Origin: Candidatus Izimoplasma sp. HR2
GTDB lineage: Bacteria; Bacillota_I; Bacilli_A; Izemoplasmatales; Izemoplasmataceae
Direction of reading: 5' to 3'
Assembly: GCA_000753575.1 (NCBI GenBank)
Contig: JRFF01000019.1
Coordinates: 1-39,544 of the forward strand
Length of the DNA: 39,544 nucleotides
In this document: piece after piece, positions 8,418-16,444 of the stretch
Layout: the number at the start of each line of letters is the position of its first letter
Numbering within the stretch: the first letter of the stretch is position 1
Notes under the pieces: generated by a model
What the model was told of the DNA's origin: nothing
The model's input: only the letters and a program-made list of their open reading frames with translations
Databases searched by the model: none
Made by a program: the position numbers and the translations under genes

Positions 8418-10324
8418 TGGCTGATGAAAAAAGAAATTTAACTTCAGAGGACTTTAGATTCGTTCAAGCTGAAGAAAAAATTTATGATAAGAAATTTGAT
8501 ACTAAGCCAATAGGTTATTTCAAAGATGCAATGATTAGATTTGGGAAAAACAGATCAAACGTTATTGCTACTTCAATCTTATTCTTAATTGTATTAGGGA
8601 CAATTATTTTCCCACTACTTAGTACTAAAAACTATACTTTAGTAATTCCAGAATTTTCTAATTTACCTCCACGTATGCCTGTTGTTGAAAATTTCGGACT
8701 ATTTGACGGAACTTCTTTTAAAGAAGATCAACCAGTCGATCTTTCTACAATTGATCCTGAAACAGGACTTGGATTCCCTATTGGGTATGAATCTGAATAT
8801 ATCGTTGATGGAACATTAAAAAATTATATAAAAGGATGTACTGAGGCTTCAGAATTATGTCAAGCTGGTGAAAATGTTATGAGAGTAACATCTAATTTTG
8901 ACTATTTATCTATATTCTCTGAAGAAGTTTTATGGGTAACTATGTCTCAAAATCCAGTAGTGAAAATTAATATAAATGAAATAATTGGTGAAGATGTTAC
9001 GTTAAACGTATTAGTTAAACCTACTACTAGTTCAGATTATGTAGTTATTGGTTCTATTACTGATACTGATGGCATTGGAGAATATACATTTAATTTTGAA
9101 GATGCAGTTACTGGTATAACTCCATCATTAATTGGTTCAAAAATTAAGCTTCAATTCGTTTCTTCTGATGTATCTAGTTATATAGTATTTGATACTGTTG
9201 AAGTATATTACGATTCACAAGATGAAGCAATTTATTCATATTCTGGATTTGAATTATCAGAATTTGAATATGATGTTGAAGATGAGTTTTCATCGGGAAC
9301 TTTCTCAAGACAAAATGGTGAATTATTATTAGCTGAATTTAGATATGATAACTACGGAGCTGCTTTATCTGATAAAGAAATATTAGCATTCTCAGCAGTT
9401 GATTATTATGAATTAATTGATAGCTATGGAGCTGATTGTCAAGCTTATGATGATCCTAATAATGTGGATCCTGAGGGTAAATTATTCCCTGATGCTTGTC
9501 CAATCAAGAAAATTATTGCAAGAAATGAAAGTGTAATTGTAGCAGGAGAAGAATATTACTCTTACAATTTAATCTTAAATTATGCTGAATATAAAGGTTA
9601 TACAGAAACACCTTACTTCTTATTCGGTACAGATATGGCTGGTCGTGACTTATTTACATTGTTATGGGTAGCAACAAGAACATCTCTAATTATTGGTGTT
9701 ATCGTTGCATCTATTAATATCTCTGTAGGTATAGTTTACGGAAGTATTTCTGGATATTATGGTGGTAAAACAGATATCATCATGCAACGTTTTGCAGAGG
9801 TTATAGGACGTATACCGTGGCTTGTTACATTGAGTATCTTTGTTGCGTTATATGGACCAGGTATTACAACACTGATTCTGATATTAATTGTATCAGGCTG
9901 GATTGGTGTAGCATCCATTACTAGAACTCAATTCTATCGTTATAAAGGTAGAGAGTATGTACTTGCTTCAAGAACATTGGGTGCAAAAGATAGTCGATTA
10001 ATCTTTAGACACATTTTACCAAATGGTATTGGTACTATTATTACTTCAAGTATCTTAACAATTCCATATGTAATATTTGCTGAAAGTACGATATCTTATT
10101 TAGGTTATGGTATTGGTCATGGACAATCATTTAATATCTTAGGTGTTAAGTTATCAGGAGTTTCTGTTGGAGTATTATTATCTGATGGACGTGCTGAACT
10201 TGCTTCTAGACCTTACTTAACTTTATTCCCTGCATTATTAATTTCGATCTTAATGATCACATTCAATATGTTTGGTAATGCATTAAGAGATGCATTTAAT
10301 CCTGCATTAAGGGGGTCTGAATAA
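8417..10324 (+). CDS. oppC: oligopeptide ABC transporter permease OppC with very large extracytoplasmic insert
   Basis: Second permease subunit, 635 aa against about 300-330 normally. It starts at GTG 8417, sharing a base with the oppB stop. A cytoplasmic N-terminus and one helix (about 49-69) are followed by about 330 residues of predicted extracytoplasmic sequence, then the normal permease core from about residue 400 (FLFGTDMAGRDLFT, five helices, EAA loop EYVLASRTLGAKDSRLIFRH, end FNMFGNALRDAFNP). Within the insert, residues about 172-268 look like a beta-sandwich or carbohydrate-binding-like domain (alternating hydrophobic strands ending YIVFDTVEVYYD). Cys pairs (CTEASELC; one in the segment DCQAYDD to DACPIKK) suggest disulfides. 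The insert's function is unknown; contact with the enlarged OppA is a reasonable guess. Confidence 0.88.
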   Translation: MADEKRNLTSEDFRFVQAEEKIYDKKFDTKPIGYFKDAMIRFGKNRSNVIATSILFLIVLGTIIFPLLSTKNYTLVIPEFSNLPPRMPVVENFGLFDGTSFKEDQPVDLSTIDPETGLGFPIGYESEYIVDGTLKNYIKGCTEASELCQAGENVMRVTSNFDYLSIFSEEVLWVTMSQNPVVKININEIIGEDVTLNVLVKPTTSSDYVVIGSITDTDGIGEYTFNFEDAVTGITPSLIGSKIKLQFVSSDVSSYIVFDTVEVYYDSQDEAIYSYSGFELSEFEYDVEDEFSSGTFSRQNGELLLAEFRYDNYGAALSDKEILAFSAVDYYELIDSYGADCQAYDDPNNVDPEGKLFPDACPIKKIIARNESVIVAGEEYYSYNLILNYAEYKGYTETPYFLFGTDMAGRDLFTLLWVATRTSLIIGVIVASINISVGIVYGSISGYYGGKTDIIMQRFAEVIGRIPWLVTLSIFVALYGPGITTLILILIVSGWIGVASITRTQFYRYKGREYVLASRTLGAKDSRLIFRHILPNGIGTIITSSILTIPYVIFAESTISYLGYGIGHGQSFNILGVKLSGVSVGVLLSDGRAELASRPYLTLFPALLISILMITFNMFGNALRDAFNPALRGSE

Positions 10325-11769
10325 TGGCTGGTAATATAAAATTACATGTAGAAGATTTAACTATTTCTTTCAAAACAACTCAAGGGTTAGTTAGAGCCGT
10401 TCGTGGAGTATCATTTGACTTACATGAAGGTGAAACATTAGCAATAGTTGGTGAATCAGGTAGTGGTAAATCAGTTACAAGTAGAACAATTATGGGAATC
10501 TTAGCTGGTAATGGTATTATCGATGACGGTAAAATCATTTATGAAGGTGAAGATTTAACAAAAGTTGACGAAGATCATTTCCATGAAATTCGTGGTAATA
10601 AAATTGGGATGATATTCCAAGATCCAATGTCAAGTTTAAATCCAATTATGAAAATTGGTAAACAAGTTACTGAAGGTATGATTTTAAATGGTAAACATTT
10701 AGAAAATAGATATAAAGCTTTATTCCATGAAGCAAAAACTACTCTTAACAGATTACATCGTGAAAAGAAATCTTTAAAAGTTGAGCTAAGAGCAAATCTT
10801 AAAGCAATTAAAACTGGAGATTCTTCAGCTGATGGAATGGTATTAAAAGAAGAGTGCAATGCTGCTTTAGCTAAGGTTAAAATTGCTATTCCTGCAGCTA
10901 AGAAGAGATTAGTTGTTGATAAAAAAGCAGCAAAAGTAGCTATTGATCTTGAATGGAAAAATGAACAAGAAAGAGTTACAAAACTTGTTTCTGATGTAAA
11001 AGCTAAATTAGCTGATTCTGATGGTGAAGCTAAACAAGCTTATGTTGATGAAATTGATATGTTACAAGAAAATTTAAAACGTTTCAAAAAAGTAACGAAA
11101 CGTCAAGCAACTGAAAGAGCTATTGAAATTATGGATGAGGTTGGAATACCTGACCCTGTTAGAAGATTAAATCAATATCCATTCCAGTTCTCAGGGGGAA
11201 TGCGTCAAAGAATCGTTATTGCGATTGCTTTAACTGCTAGTCCTGATGTTCTGATTTGTGATGAGCCTACTACAGCTTTAGATGTTACAATTCAATCTCA
11301 AATCTTAGAATTAATTAATGATTTAAAACGTGAAAGAAATTTATCAGTTATCTTTATTACACATGACCTTGGTGTTGTTGCTAATATGGCTGACAGAATT
11401 GGTGTTATGTATGCTGGTAAATTGGTAGAACTTGGAACTGCAGAAGATGTTTTCTATAATCCTGTTCATCCTTATACTTGGGCTTTATTAAGTTCAATGC
11501 CGGATTTAGAGTCAAAAGAAAGATTAACAGCTATTCCTGGAACTCCACCTAATATGTTGTTCCCTCCTGTTGGAGACGCATTTGCTGATAGAAATTCATA
11601 CGCTATGGCAATTGATTTTAAAGAACAACCACCTATGTTCAAAGTAAGTGAAACTCACAGTGCTGCGACATGGTTATTACACCCAGACGCTCCTAAAGTT
11701 GAGATGCCTGAGGTAATTAGAAAAAGAATTGATCGTATGACAAAAAATACAAGTGAGGTGAGCAAATAA
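10324..11769 (+). CDS. oppD: oligopeptide transporter ATPase OppD (AmiE-like)
   Basis: Cytoplasmic ATPase of the peptide importer. Walker A GESGSGKS (about 43-50), Q-loop MIFQDPMSSLNP (about 96-107), signature FSGGMRQR (about 289-296), Walker B LICDEPTTALD and switch THD near 346 are all intact. Length is 481 aa against about 330-350. The extra part, about residues 118-265 between Q-loop and signature, is charged, Lys/Glu/Ala-rich and probably a helical coiled-coil hairpin. The C-terminal oligopeptide-binding extension reads GDAFADRNSYAM where many OppD proteins have Cys-rich CPFAPRC, so no iron-sulfur cluster is expected; this matches streptococcal AmiE-type proteins. It overlaps oppC by 1 nt and oppF by 1 nt. 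Confidence 0.92.
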   Translation: MAGNIKLHVEDLTISFKTTQGLVRAVRGVSFDLHEGETLAIVGESGSGKSVTSRTIMGILAGNGIIDDGKIIYEGEDLTKVDEDHFHEIRGNKIGMIFQDPMSSLNPIMKIGKQVTEGMILNGKHLENRYKALFHEAKTTLNRLHREKKSLKVELRANLKAIKTGDSSADGMVLKEECNAALAKVKIAIPAAKKRLVVDKKAAKVAIDLEWKNEQERVTKLVSDVKAKLADSDGEAKQAYVDEIDMLQENLKRFKKVTKRQATERAIEIMDEVGIPDPVRRLNQYPFQFSGGMRQRIVIAIALTASPDVLICDEPTTALDVTIQSQILELINDLKRERNLSVIFITHDLGVVANMADRIGVMYAGKLVELGTAEDVFYNPVHPYTWALLSSMPDLESKERLTAIPGTPPNMLFPPVGDAFADRNSYAMAIDFKEQPPMFKVSETHSAATWLLHPDAPKVEMPEVIRKRIDRMTKNTSEVSK

Positions 11770-12827
11770 TGGATAATATGCAAACTCCTGTATTAAGTGT
11801 TAGAGATTTAAAGATGTATTTTAAATCTGGCCGTGGAAAAAACAAATTAGTTGTTAAAGCTGTTGATGGAATCAACTTCGATATTTTCGAAGGAGAAGTA
11901 TTTGGTTTAGTTGGTGAATCTGGTTGTGGGAAAACTACAACAGGTCGTACAATAATCAAACTTCATGATCCTACTGATGGTGAAGTATTCTTCTTTGGAC
12001 AAAGAATTTCTGCTGGTACAGAAGGAATTAAAGAATCTATTAAAGAAATTAAACATAATGAAGATTTAAGTGCAGAAGAAAAAAGTGAACAAATTGCTGA
12101 TTTAAAAACTGAATCTAAACAAAGAAAAGCAGATACAATGAAAATTGATACAGAATTAATGAAAAAAATGCAAATGATCTTCCAAGATCCTATTGAATCA
12201 TTAAATCCTCGTATGACTGTTAAGGAAATTGTTGCAGAAGGTTTAAGAATTAGTGGTGAAAGACACGATAAAATTATTAATAAAAAAGTTAATGAAGTAT
12301 TAGAAACTGTTGGATTATTACCAGAACATGCTTCTCGTTATCCTCATGAATTTAGTGGTGGACAACGTCAACGTATTGGTATAGCTAGAGCTTTAATTGT
12401 TGCTCCTAGATTCATTATCGCAGATGAACCAATTAGTGCACTTGATGTATCTATTCAAGCACAAGTTATTAACCTGTTAAATGATTTAAGAGATACATTA
12501 GGTATTACAATTATGTTTATCGCTCATGATTTATCAGTAATTAAATACTTTAGTGATCGTATTGGTGTTATGTATTATGGAAACATGGTAGAACTTACTA
12601 CTTCAGAAGAATTATTCAAAAACCCATTACATCCATATACTAGATCATTATTATCTGCAGTACCTCTACCTGATCCTAGGTACGAGAAAAACAGAAAAAG
12701 AATCGCTTATAATCCTTCACAACATGATTATAGTGAAGAAGCACCTGAATTTGTAGAAATTAAACCAGGTCATTTCATTCTATGTAACTCAAAAGAATTA
12801 GCTCAATATAAAAAAGAGTTAAAATAA
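11769..12827 (+). CDS. oppF: oligopeptide transporter ATPase OppF
   Basis: Partner ATPase to OppD. Walker A GESGCGKTT (about 49-57), Q-loop MIFQDPIESLNP (about 136-147), signature FSGGQRQR (about 195-202), Walker B FIIADEPISALD and H-loop AHD are present, as is the C-terminal HPYTRSLLSAVP extension typical of the family. A charged helical insert at about residues 78-130 (Lys/Glu-rich) lies between Walker A and Q-loop; OppD has its own insert further along. Start ATG 11769 overlaps the oppD stop and follows GAGGTG at 11756-11761; a second in-frame ATG at 11778 is less well spaced. Total 352 aa. Confidence 0.92.
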   Translation: MDNMQTPVLSVRDLKMYFKSGRGKNKLVVKAVDGINFDIFEGEVFGLVGESGCGKTTTGRTIIKLHDPTDGEVFFFGQRISAGTEGIKESIKEIKHNEDLSAEEKSEQIADLKTESKQRKADTMKIDTELMKKMQMIFQDPIESLNPRMTVKEIVAEGLRISGERHDKIINKKVNEVLETVGLLPEHASRYPHEFSGGQRQRIGIARALIVAPRFIIADEPISALDVSIQAQVINLLNDLRDTLGITIMFIAHDLSVIKYFSDRIGVMYYGNMVELTTSEELFKNPLHPYTRSLLSAVPLPDPRYEKNRKRIAYNPSQHDYSEEAPEFVEIKPGHFILCNSKELAQYKKELK

Positions 12828-13177
12828 TGATTAAGGGTTTTGTTACAAATTTAATATTTAGTGCATCTATAGTTGCAATATTCTTATATACCTATTTCGA
12901 TGGTGATATGAAAACTCAAAATATCTCTGATGCGTTATTTGTTATTGGGTTATTTATGTTCTTTATGGGACTAATATCAATGACAAAGGCAAGAGAAGTA
13001 TTTATAGGGTTTAAATATACTTTTAAAACTAGATTTAGTAGAAAATTTGATAAGTCAAAATCTTATTATGATTACTCTGCTGAGCAAAAGAAAAATAGCA
13101 CAGAAGTTTTAGGAATCCCAATGTTTATAATTGGAGTATTATATATTGCTGTATCATACTATTTAGCATTAGCATAA
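12827..13177 (+). CDS. small membrane protein, DUF3899-like
   Basis: A 116-residue protein with three hydrophobic helices: about 5-22, 36-55 and 95-114. A basic cytoplasmic-looking loop (FKTRFSRKFDKSKSYYDYSAEQKKNS) lies between the second and third. Arrangement and size resemble the DUF3899 family of Firmicutes membrane proteins, but I cannot confirm this without a search. Its ATG overlaps the oppF stop by 1 nt and the operon terminator follows, so it is co-transcribed with the peptide transporter; it may be an accessory or unrelated passenger. Function unknown. Confidence 0.75.
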   Translation: MIKGFVTNLIFSASIVAIFLYTYFDGDMKTQNISDALFVIGLFMFFMGLISMTKAREVFIGFKYTFKTRFSRKFDKSKSYYDYSAEQKKNSTEVLGIPMFIIGVLYIAVSYYLALA

Positions 13178-13188
13178 GAAATTAATTT

Positions 13189-13223
13189 AAACGCAATTCT
13201 CTATTATTGAGAATTGCGTTTTT
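13189..13223 (+). terminator. terminator of the opp operon
   Basis: A perfect 11-bp stem, ACGCAATTCTC (13191-13201) with GAGAATTGCGT (13209-13219), extendable by AA/TT, ends in TTTTT. It closes the oppB-C-D-F operon 14 bp after the last stop codon. Confidence 0.93.
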
Positions 13224-13264
13224 ATATAAATTCAATAATCTATTCATTAGTATTATATATTGAA

Positions 13265-13335
13265 TTTTAAGCGTTATTGAGTAAATGCAATTAAATAGAC
13301 GAGAAATTTTAGATATCTCCTTAAAACGCTTAAAA
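13265..13335. repeat. 11-bp inverted repeat in convergent intergenic region
   Basis: TTTTAAGCGTT (13265-13275) and AACGCTTAAAA (13325-13335) are perfect inverse complements 49 bp apart. They lie between two convergent terminators, in sequence with no gene. Role unknown. Confidence 0.55.
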
Positions 13336-13370
13336 AGACTATTTTGCGCAATTATATCCACTAAGAAATA

Positions 13371-13407
13371 AAAATAGCTTGATTCTAGATTCAGAATCAA
13401 GCTATTT
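13371..13407 (-). terminator. terminator of the Crp/Fnr regulator gene
   Basis: On the minus strand a perfect 15-bp stem (13393-13407 with 13372-13386, AAATAGCTTGATTCT) precedes TTTTTATTTC. The gene's TAG stop (13404-13402) lies inside the hairpin, so termination signal and coding end are fused. Confidence 0.9.
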
Positions 13408-14019
13408 AATTATTGTAATACTGTATCTATCGTAATCAATGATACCTTCTTTTTTCATTTTGCTTAGTTCCCTACTTAGTGAAGGACGTTGAATAAACAA
13501 TTGATTTGCTAATTCCTCCTTAGTCATTTGGAGTTTTATCTTATTTGTTTTTTGAAGTCTTTTCTCTTGGAATAGGAAATAGAGTATTTTATCTCTAACA
13601 CTATCTTGGCTTAATAACTTGCTTTTATAGCTCATTTCGTATGCATTATTACTTAGTAATCTCAAGAAGTTTTTAAGTAAATCATTATCATTAAATAAGA
13701 ATTTTTGGAAGACATCATTTGGTATTAAAGCTATCTTTGTATTACCTTGAGTAATTAGTGATCCAGGAAAGGCATTTGTCTTATTAGAAAACATTAAAAT
13801 GTCTCCGAAAAACTTACCCTTTTCAAGAACATTTAGGGTAAAATTATTACCGCCTAAAGTATAAGCTTTTACAAGGATTCTTCCCTCTAATACAATACCT
13901 AGATATTTGCTTACTTCAGCCTCTAATGCGAAAGTATAACCACTCGGATAATCTTGTATAATGATGTGTGATATATCAACTCTAGTATTATGAAATAATT
14001 GACAGTCTTCTAGCCTCAT
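13402..14019 (-). CDS. Crp/Fnr family transcriptional regulator
   Basis: A 205-aa DNA-binding regulator. Residues about 15-110 form a cyclic-nucleotide-binding-like beta roll (GIVLEGRILVKAYTLGG, LEKGKFFGDILMF), followed by a dimer helix and a C-terminal winged HTH (MTKEELANQLFIQRPSLSRELSKMKKEGII) with recognition helix RPSLSREL. No CxxC-type iron-sulfur motif is seen. ATG 14019 was chosen because AAAGGAG lies 8-9 nt upstream on this strand; a frame opening 15 codons earlier would cover the promoter palindrome. The gene is divergent from the ribosomal operon and convergent with opp. The palindrome at 14033-14050 suggests autoregulation. The effector cannot be read from sequence; clostridial HcpR-like nitrosative-stress regulators are one candidate class. 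Confidence 0.88.
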   Translation of the reverse strand: MRLEDCQLFHNTRVDISHIIIQDYPSGYTFALEAEVSKYLGIVLEGRILVKAYTLGGNNFTLNVLEKGKFFGDILMFSNKTNAFPGSLITQGNTKIALIPNDVFQKFLFNDNDLLKNFLRLLSNNAYEMSYKSKLLSQDSVRDKILYFLFQEKRLQKTNKIKLQMTKEELANQLFIQRPSLSRELSKMKKEGIIDYDRYSITIIK

Positions 14020-14032
14020 TTTATCAACTCCT

Positions 14033-14050
14033 TTGTAACATAAGTTACAA
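14033..14050. promoter_or_regulatory. operator-like palindrome TTGTAAC-ATAA-GTTACAA
   Basis: A perfect 7+4+7 inverted repeat, TTGTAACATAAGTTACAA, lies directly downstream of the regulator's -10 and just before its ribosome-binding site, so a bound dimer would block its own promoter. The geometry (7-bp half-sites, 4-bp centre) fits Crp/Fnr-family operators. No second copy was found in the window. Confidence 0.7.
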
Positions 14051-14054
14051 TAAT

Positions 14055-14063
14055 ATTTTAACA
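14055..14063 (-). promoter_or_regulatory. extended -10 of the Crp/Fnr gene
   Basis: On the minus strand TGT precedes TAAAAT (14060-14055), an extended -10. The expected start falls at about 14048, within the TTGTAAC palindrome. The -35 region is poor (T-rich only). Confidence 0.5.
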
Positions 14064-14310
14064 TGATTTGCCTATTTTAAAAAATATAAAAAGAATTTTA
14101 TTATTTAACGCCGTATATATAGATCAAAAAGATATAAAAAGAAGTTCTTAAGTATTAAAAAATAAAATAATAAAGTTTTTTTTGCTTTTTATTAATACTT
14201 TTAAGATGTCTCATTTTAGCCATAAAAACCCCTATATATAATATAAGGATGATAACAATAAAATAAATAAATAAAACTCTTGCATTAGTACTTCCGTTTT
14301 GGTATCATAT
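14064..14310. other. divergent intergenic region before the S10 operon
   Basis: AT-rich spacer between the minus-strand regulator and the ribosomal operon, with no gene seen. It contains two candidate forward promoters: a perfect TATAAT at 14237-14242 with a poor -35, and TTGCAT (14280-14285), 17 bp, TATCAT (14303-14308). Confidence 0.6.
14280..14308 (+). promoter_or_regulatory. candidate S10 operon promoter
   Basis: TTGCAT at 14280-14285 and TATCAT at 14303-14308 are separated by 17 bp. Transcription would begin near 14315, exactly where the structured leader starts. The TATAAT at 14237-14242 is a second possible start about 65 bp upstream. Confidence 0.55.
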
Positions 14311-14422
14311 TCAAGACTCACGCCTGAGTCTGGCTACGAAGTGGGAGGTTGCTGACACACCGAGACGCGTTGTCTTGATGATGTTAGGTTTTCTCACCGA
14401 GCAAGTCTATATAGCAATATAG
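14311..14422 (+). ncRNA. candidate ribosomal-protein leader RNA of the S10 operon
   Basis: The untranslated leader of rpsJ is far more GC-rich and structured than other gaps here. It has a 7-bp hairpin AGACTCA (14314-14320)/TGAGTCT (14325-14331), a GTGGGAGGTTGC segment (14341-14352) followed by GACACACC, and a CTATAT/ATATAG hairpin (14407-14422) abutting the Shine-Dalgarno. TCAAGAC (14311-14317) can alternatively pair with GTCTTGA (14372-14378). A GTGGGAGGT...ACACACC segment upstream of rpsJ is, from memory, common in lactic acid bacteria. Role as an L4- or S10-responsive regulator is inference. Confidence 0.55.
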
Positions 14423-14440
14423 GCATAAGGAGGAAAAGAA

Positions 14441-14746
14441 ATGGCAAATCAAAAAATTAGAATTAGACTTAAATCTTATGATCACAGATTATTAGATCAG
14501 TCTGCATCTAAAATTGTAGAAACTGCAAAAAAGACTGGTGCTAAAATATCAGGACCAATCCCGTTACCAACGGAAAGAGAAATTTTTACAATTTTAAGAA
14601 GTGTACACGTAAATAAAACTTCACGTGAACAATTCGAAAGACGTACTCATAAACGTCTAATCGATATTACGGATCCAACTCCGGCAACTATCGATAGCTT
14701 AATGCACTTAGACTTACCATCTGGTGTAGATATTATTTTAAAATAA
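14441..14746 (+). CDS. rpsJ: 30S ribosomal protein S10
   Basis: Small-subunit protein S10 (NusE), 101 aa, full length. It begins [20 protein letters not shown] and carries the conserved core [36 protein letters not shown]. It is also the NusB/NusG partner in transcription antitermination. AAGGAGG at 14427-14433 sets the start. First gene of the S10-spc-alpha cluster, preceded by the structured leader. Confidence 0.98.
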   Translation: MANQKIRIRLKSYDHRLLDQSASKIVETAKKTGAKISGPIPLPTEREIFTILRSVHVNKTSREQFERRTHKRLIDITDPTPATIDSLMHLDLPSGVDIILK

Positions 14747-14762
14747 ATTAGGAGGTGTACTC

Positions 14763-15491
14763 ATGGCCAAAGGTATCTTAGGAACAAAAATTGGAATGAC
14801 ACAAATCTTTAACGATCTAGGGCAATTGATCCCCGTAACTATCGTAAGTTGTGAACCTAACGTTGTTCTTCAAAAGAAAACAGTTGAAAATGATGGATAT
14901 GTAAGTATCCAACTAGGCTACAAAGACAAACGAGTTAAATTAGCGAATAAACCATCACTGGGACATTTCGCAAAATCTAATTCAACGCCTAAGCGCTACT
15001 TAAGAGAAATTGCTGGTAAAGAATTAAGCAATTTTGAAGTAGGTCAAGAGATTAGGGTAAATATATTCGAAGAAGGAGAAATAGTTGATGTTACTGGAAC
15101 TTCAAAAGGTAAAGGGTTCCAAGGAAGCATTAAACGTCATAATCAGAGTCGTGGGCCAATGTCTCATGGATCTAGATATCATAGACGTCCTGGTTCAATG
15201 GGATCGATCGATCCAAACCACGTAAGAAAAGGTAAATTATTACCTGGACATATGGGTGTTGATCAAGTGACTATTCAAAACTTAGAAATTATTAAAGTTG
15301 ACTTAGAAAGAAACGTTTTATTAGTAAAAGGATCAGTTCCTGGACCTAAAAAAGGATTAGTAATGGTAAAACGTGGTGTTAAAACTACGAATATTCCACC
15401 ATTAAACCCAGCAGACTACATGGTAGTTGCTGAGGAACCACAAGTAGATGAAGCTACAGTAGTAACTGAAGCTGCTGAAGCTCAAGAATAA
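14763..15491 (+). CDS. rplC: 50S ribosomal protein L3
   Basis: Large-subunit assembly protein L3, starting [15 protein letters not shown], with the conserved internal loop [14 protein letters not shown] and the GSIGxxxxP-type [14 protein letters not shown] segment that reaches toward the peptidyl-transferase centre. At 242 aa it is about 30 residues longer than common L3 owing to an acidic Ala/Glu/Val-rich C-terminal tail (after [10 protein letters not shown]). GGAGGTG at 14751-14757 supports the ATG. Confidence 0.98.
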   Translation: MAKGILGTKIGMTQIFNDLGQLIPVTIVSCEPNVVLQKKTVENDGYVSIQLGYKDKRVKLANKPSLGHFAKSNSTPKRYLREIAGKELSNFEVGQEIRVNIFEEGEIVDVTGTSKGKGFQGSIKRHNQSRGPMSHGSRYHRRPGSMGSIDPNHVRKGKLLPGHMGVDQVTIQNLEIIKVDLERNVLLVKGSVPGPKKGLVMVKRGVKTTNIPPLNPADYMVVAEEPQVDEATVVTEAAEAQE

Positions 15492-15515
15492 TTATTATCG
15501 AAAGGAGGATTTAAA

Positions 15516-16139
15516 ATGCCAAAAGTTGCATTGTTGAATCAAACGGGTAAAAACATTGGTGAAATCGAATTAATCGATTCAGTATTCAATGTTGAACCAA
15601 ACCAACAAGTTTTATATGAAGTTGTAAAAGCACAAAGAGCTGCTATGCGTCAAGGAACTCATAAAACTAAAGGACGTAGTGAAGTTCGTGGTGGTGGACG
15701 TAAACCTTGGAAACAAAAAGGTACCGGACGCGCTAGAGCAGGATCTACTAGATCACCAATCTGGGTTGGTGGGGGAACAGTATTTGGACCTACACCTAGA
15801 GATTACTCATTAAAAGTAAATAGAAAAGTTCGTCGTTTAGCATTGAAAACAGTTTTAACTTTAAAAGTTAGAGACGAAGCATTCAAAGTATTAGATGGAA
15901 TTAGTTTAGAAAATATCAAAACAAAAGGAATGGTTGAAGTTTTAAATAACTTAAACTTAAGTGGAAAAATCATGATTATCTTACCTGAGGGTAATGAGGT
16001 TGTGGCTAAATCTGCAAGAAACATTCCAGGCGTTAAAGTTACAACAGTAAGTCATGCATCGGTTTATGAAATCATGAACTACAAAAATGTACTTACAACT
16101 GTAGACGCTGTTAAATTATATGAGGAGGTACTAGGATAA
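15516..16139 (+). CDS. rplD: 50S ribosomal protein L4
   Basis: Large-subunit protein L4, 207 aa. The exit-tunnel loop is clear ([20 protein letters not shown], residues about 58-77), as is the end [23 protein letters not shown]. In some bacteria L4 represses its own operon through the S10 leader, which is relevant to the structured leader here. AAAGGAGG precedes the ATG. The TAA overlaps the next ATG by 1 nt. Confidence 0.98.
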   Translation: MPKVALLNQTGKNIGEIELIDSVFNVEPNQQVLYEVVKAQRAAMRQGTHKTKGRSEVRGGGRKPWKQKGTGRARAGSTRSPIWVGGGTVFGPTPRDYSLKVNRKVRRLALKTVLTLKVRDEAFKVLDGISLENIKTKGMVEVLNNLNLSGKIMIILPEGNEVVAKSARNIPGVKVTTVSHASVYEIMNYKNVLTTVDAVKLYEEVLG

Positions 16140-16423
16140 TGTTATCAAGTGAAATTATCAAACGCCCAATCATTACAGAAAAATCAATGTTATTAGTTGA
16201 AAAAGAAAATCAATATACGTTTAGTGTTGATAAAAGAGCTAACAAAGTTCAAATCGCTAGAGCTATTGAAGAATTATTCAATGTAAAAGTATTAAGAGTG
16301 AATAAGTTAACTGCTAATCGTAAGAAAAAAAGAGTAGGACAACACTCAGGATTCAAACCTATCGTTACTAAAGCTATGGTTAAATTAGCTGAAGGCGATA
16401 AAATTGAAATCTTTGCAGCATAG
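16139..16423 (+). CDS. rplW: 50S ribosomal protein L23
   Basis: Exit-tunnel rim protein L23, 94 aa, docking site for trigger factor and SRP. Conserved IIKRPIITEKSM at the N-terminus and the NKLTANRKKKRVGQHSGFKP loop are present. Start overlaps the rplD stop by 1 nt; GAGGAGGT at 16122-16129 lies inside the end of rplD, implying translational coupling. Confidence 0.97.
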   Translation: MLSSEIIKRPIITEKSMLLVEKENQYTFSVDKRANKVQIARAIEELFNVKVLRVNKLTANRKKKRVGQHSGFKPIVTKAMVKLAEGDKIEIFAA

Positions 16424-16444
16424 TAAAATAAGGAGGTAACCGTT

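Noticed and set aside
13182-13400. 72-codon minus-strand frame between the opp terminator and the Crp/Fnr gene
   Set aside because: It spans two terminators, has no plausible ribosome-binding site and low-complexity Leu/Ile/Asn composition; judged chance.
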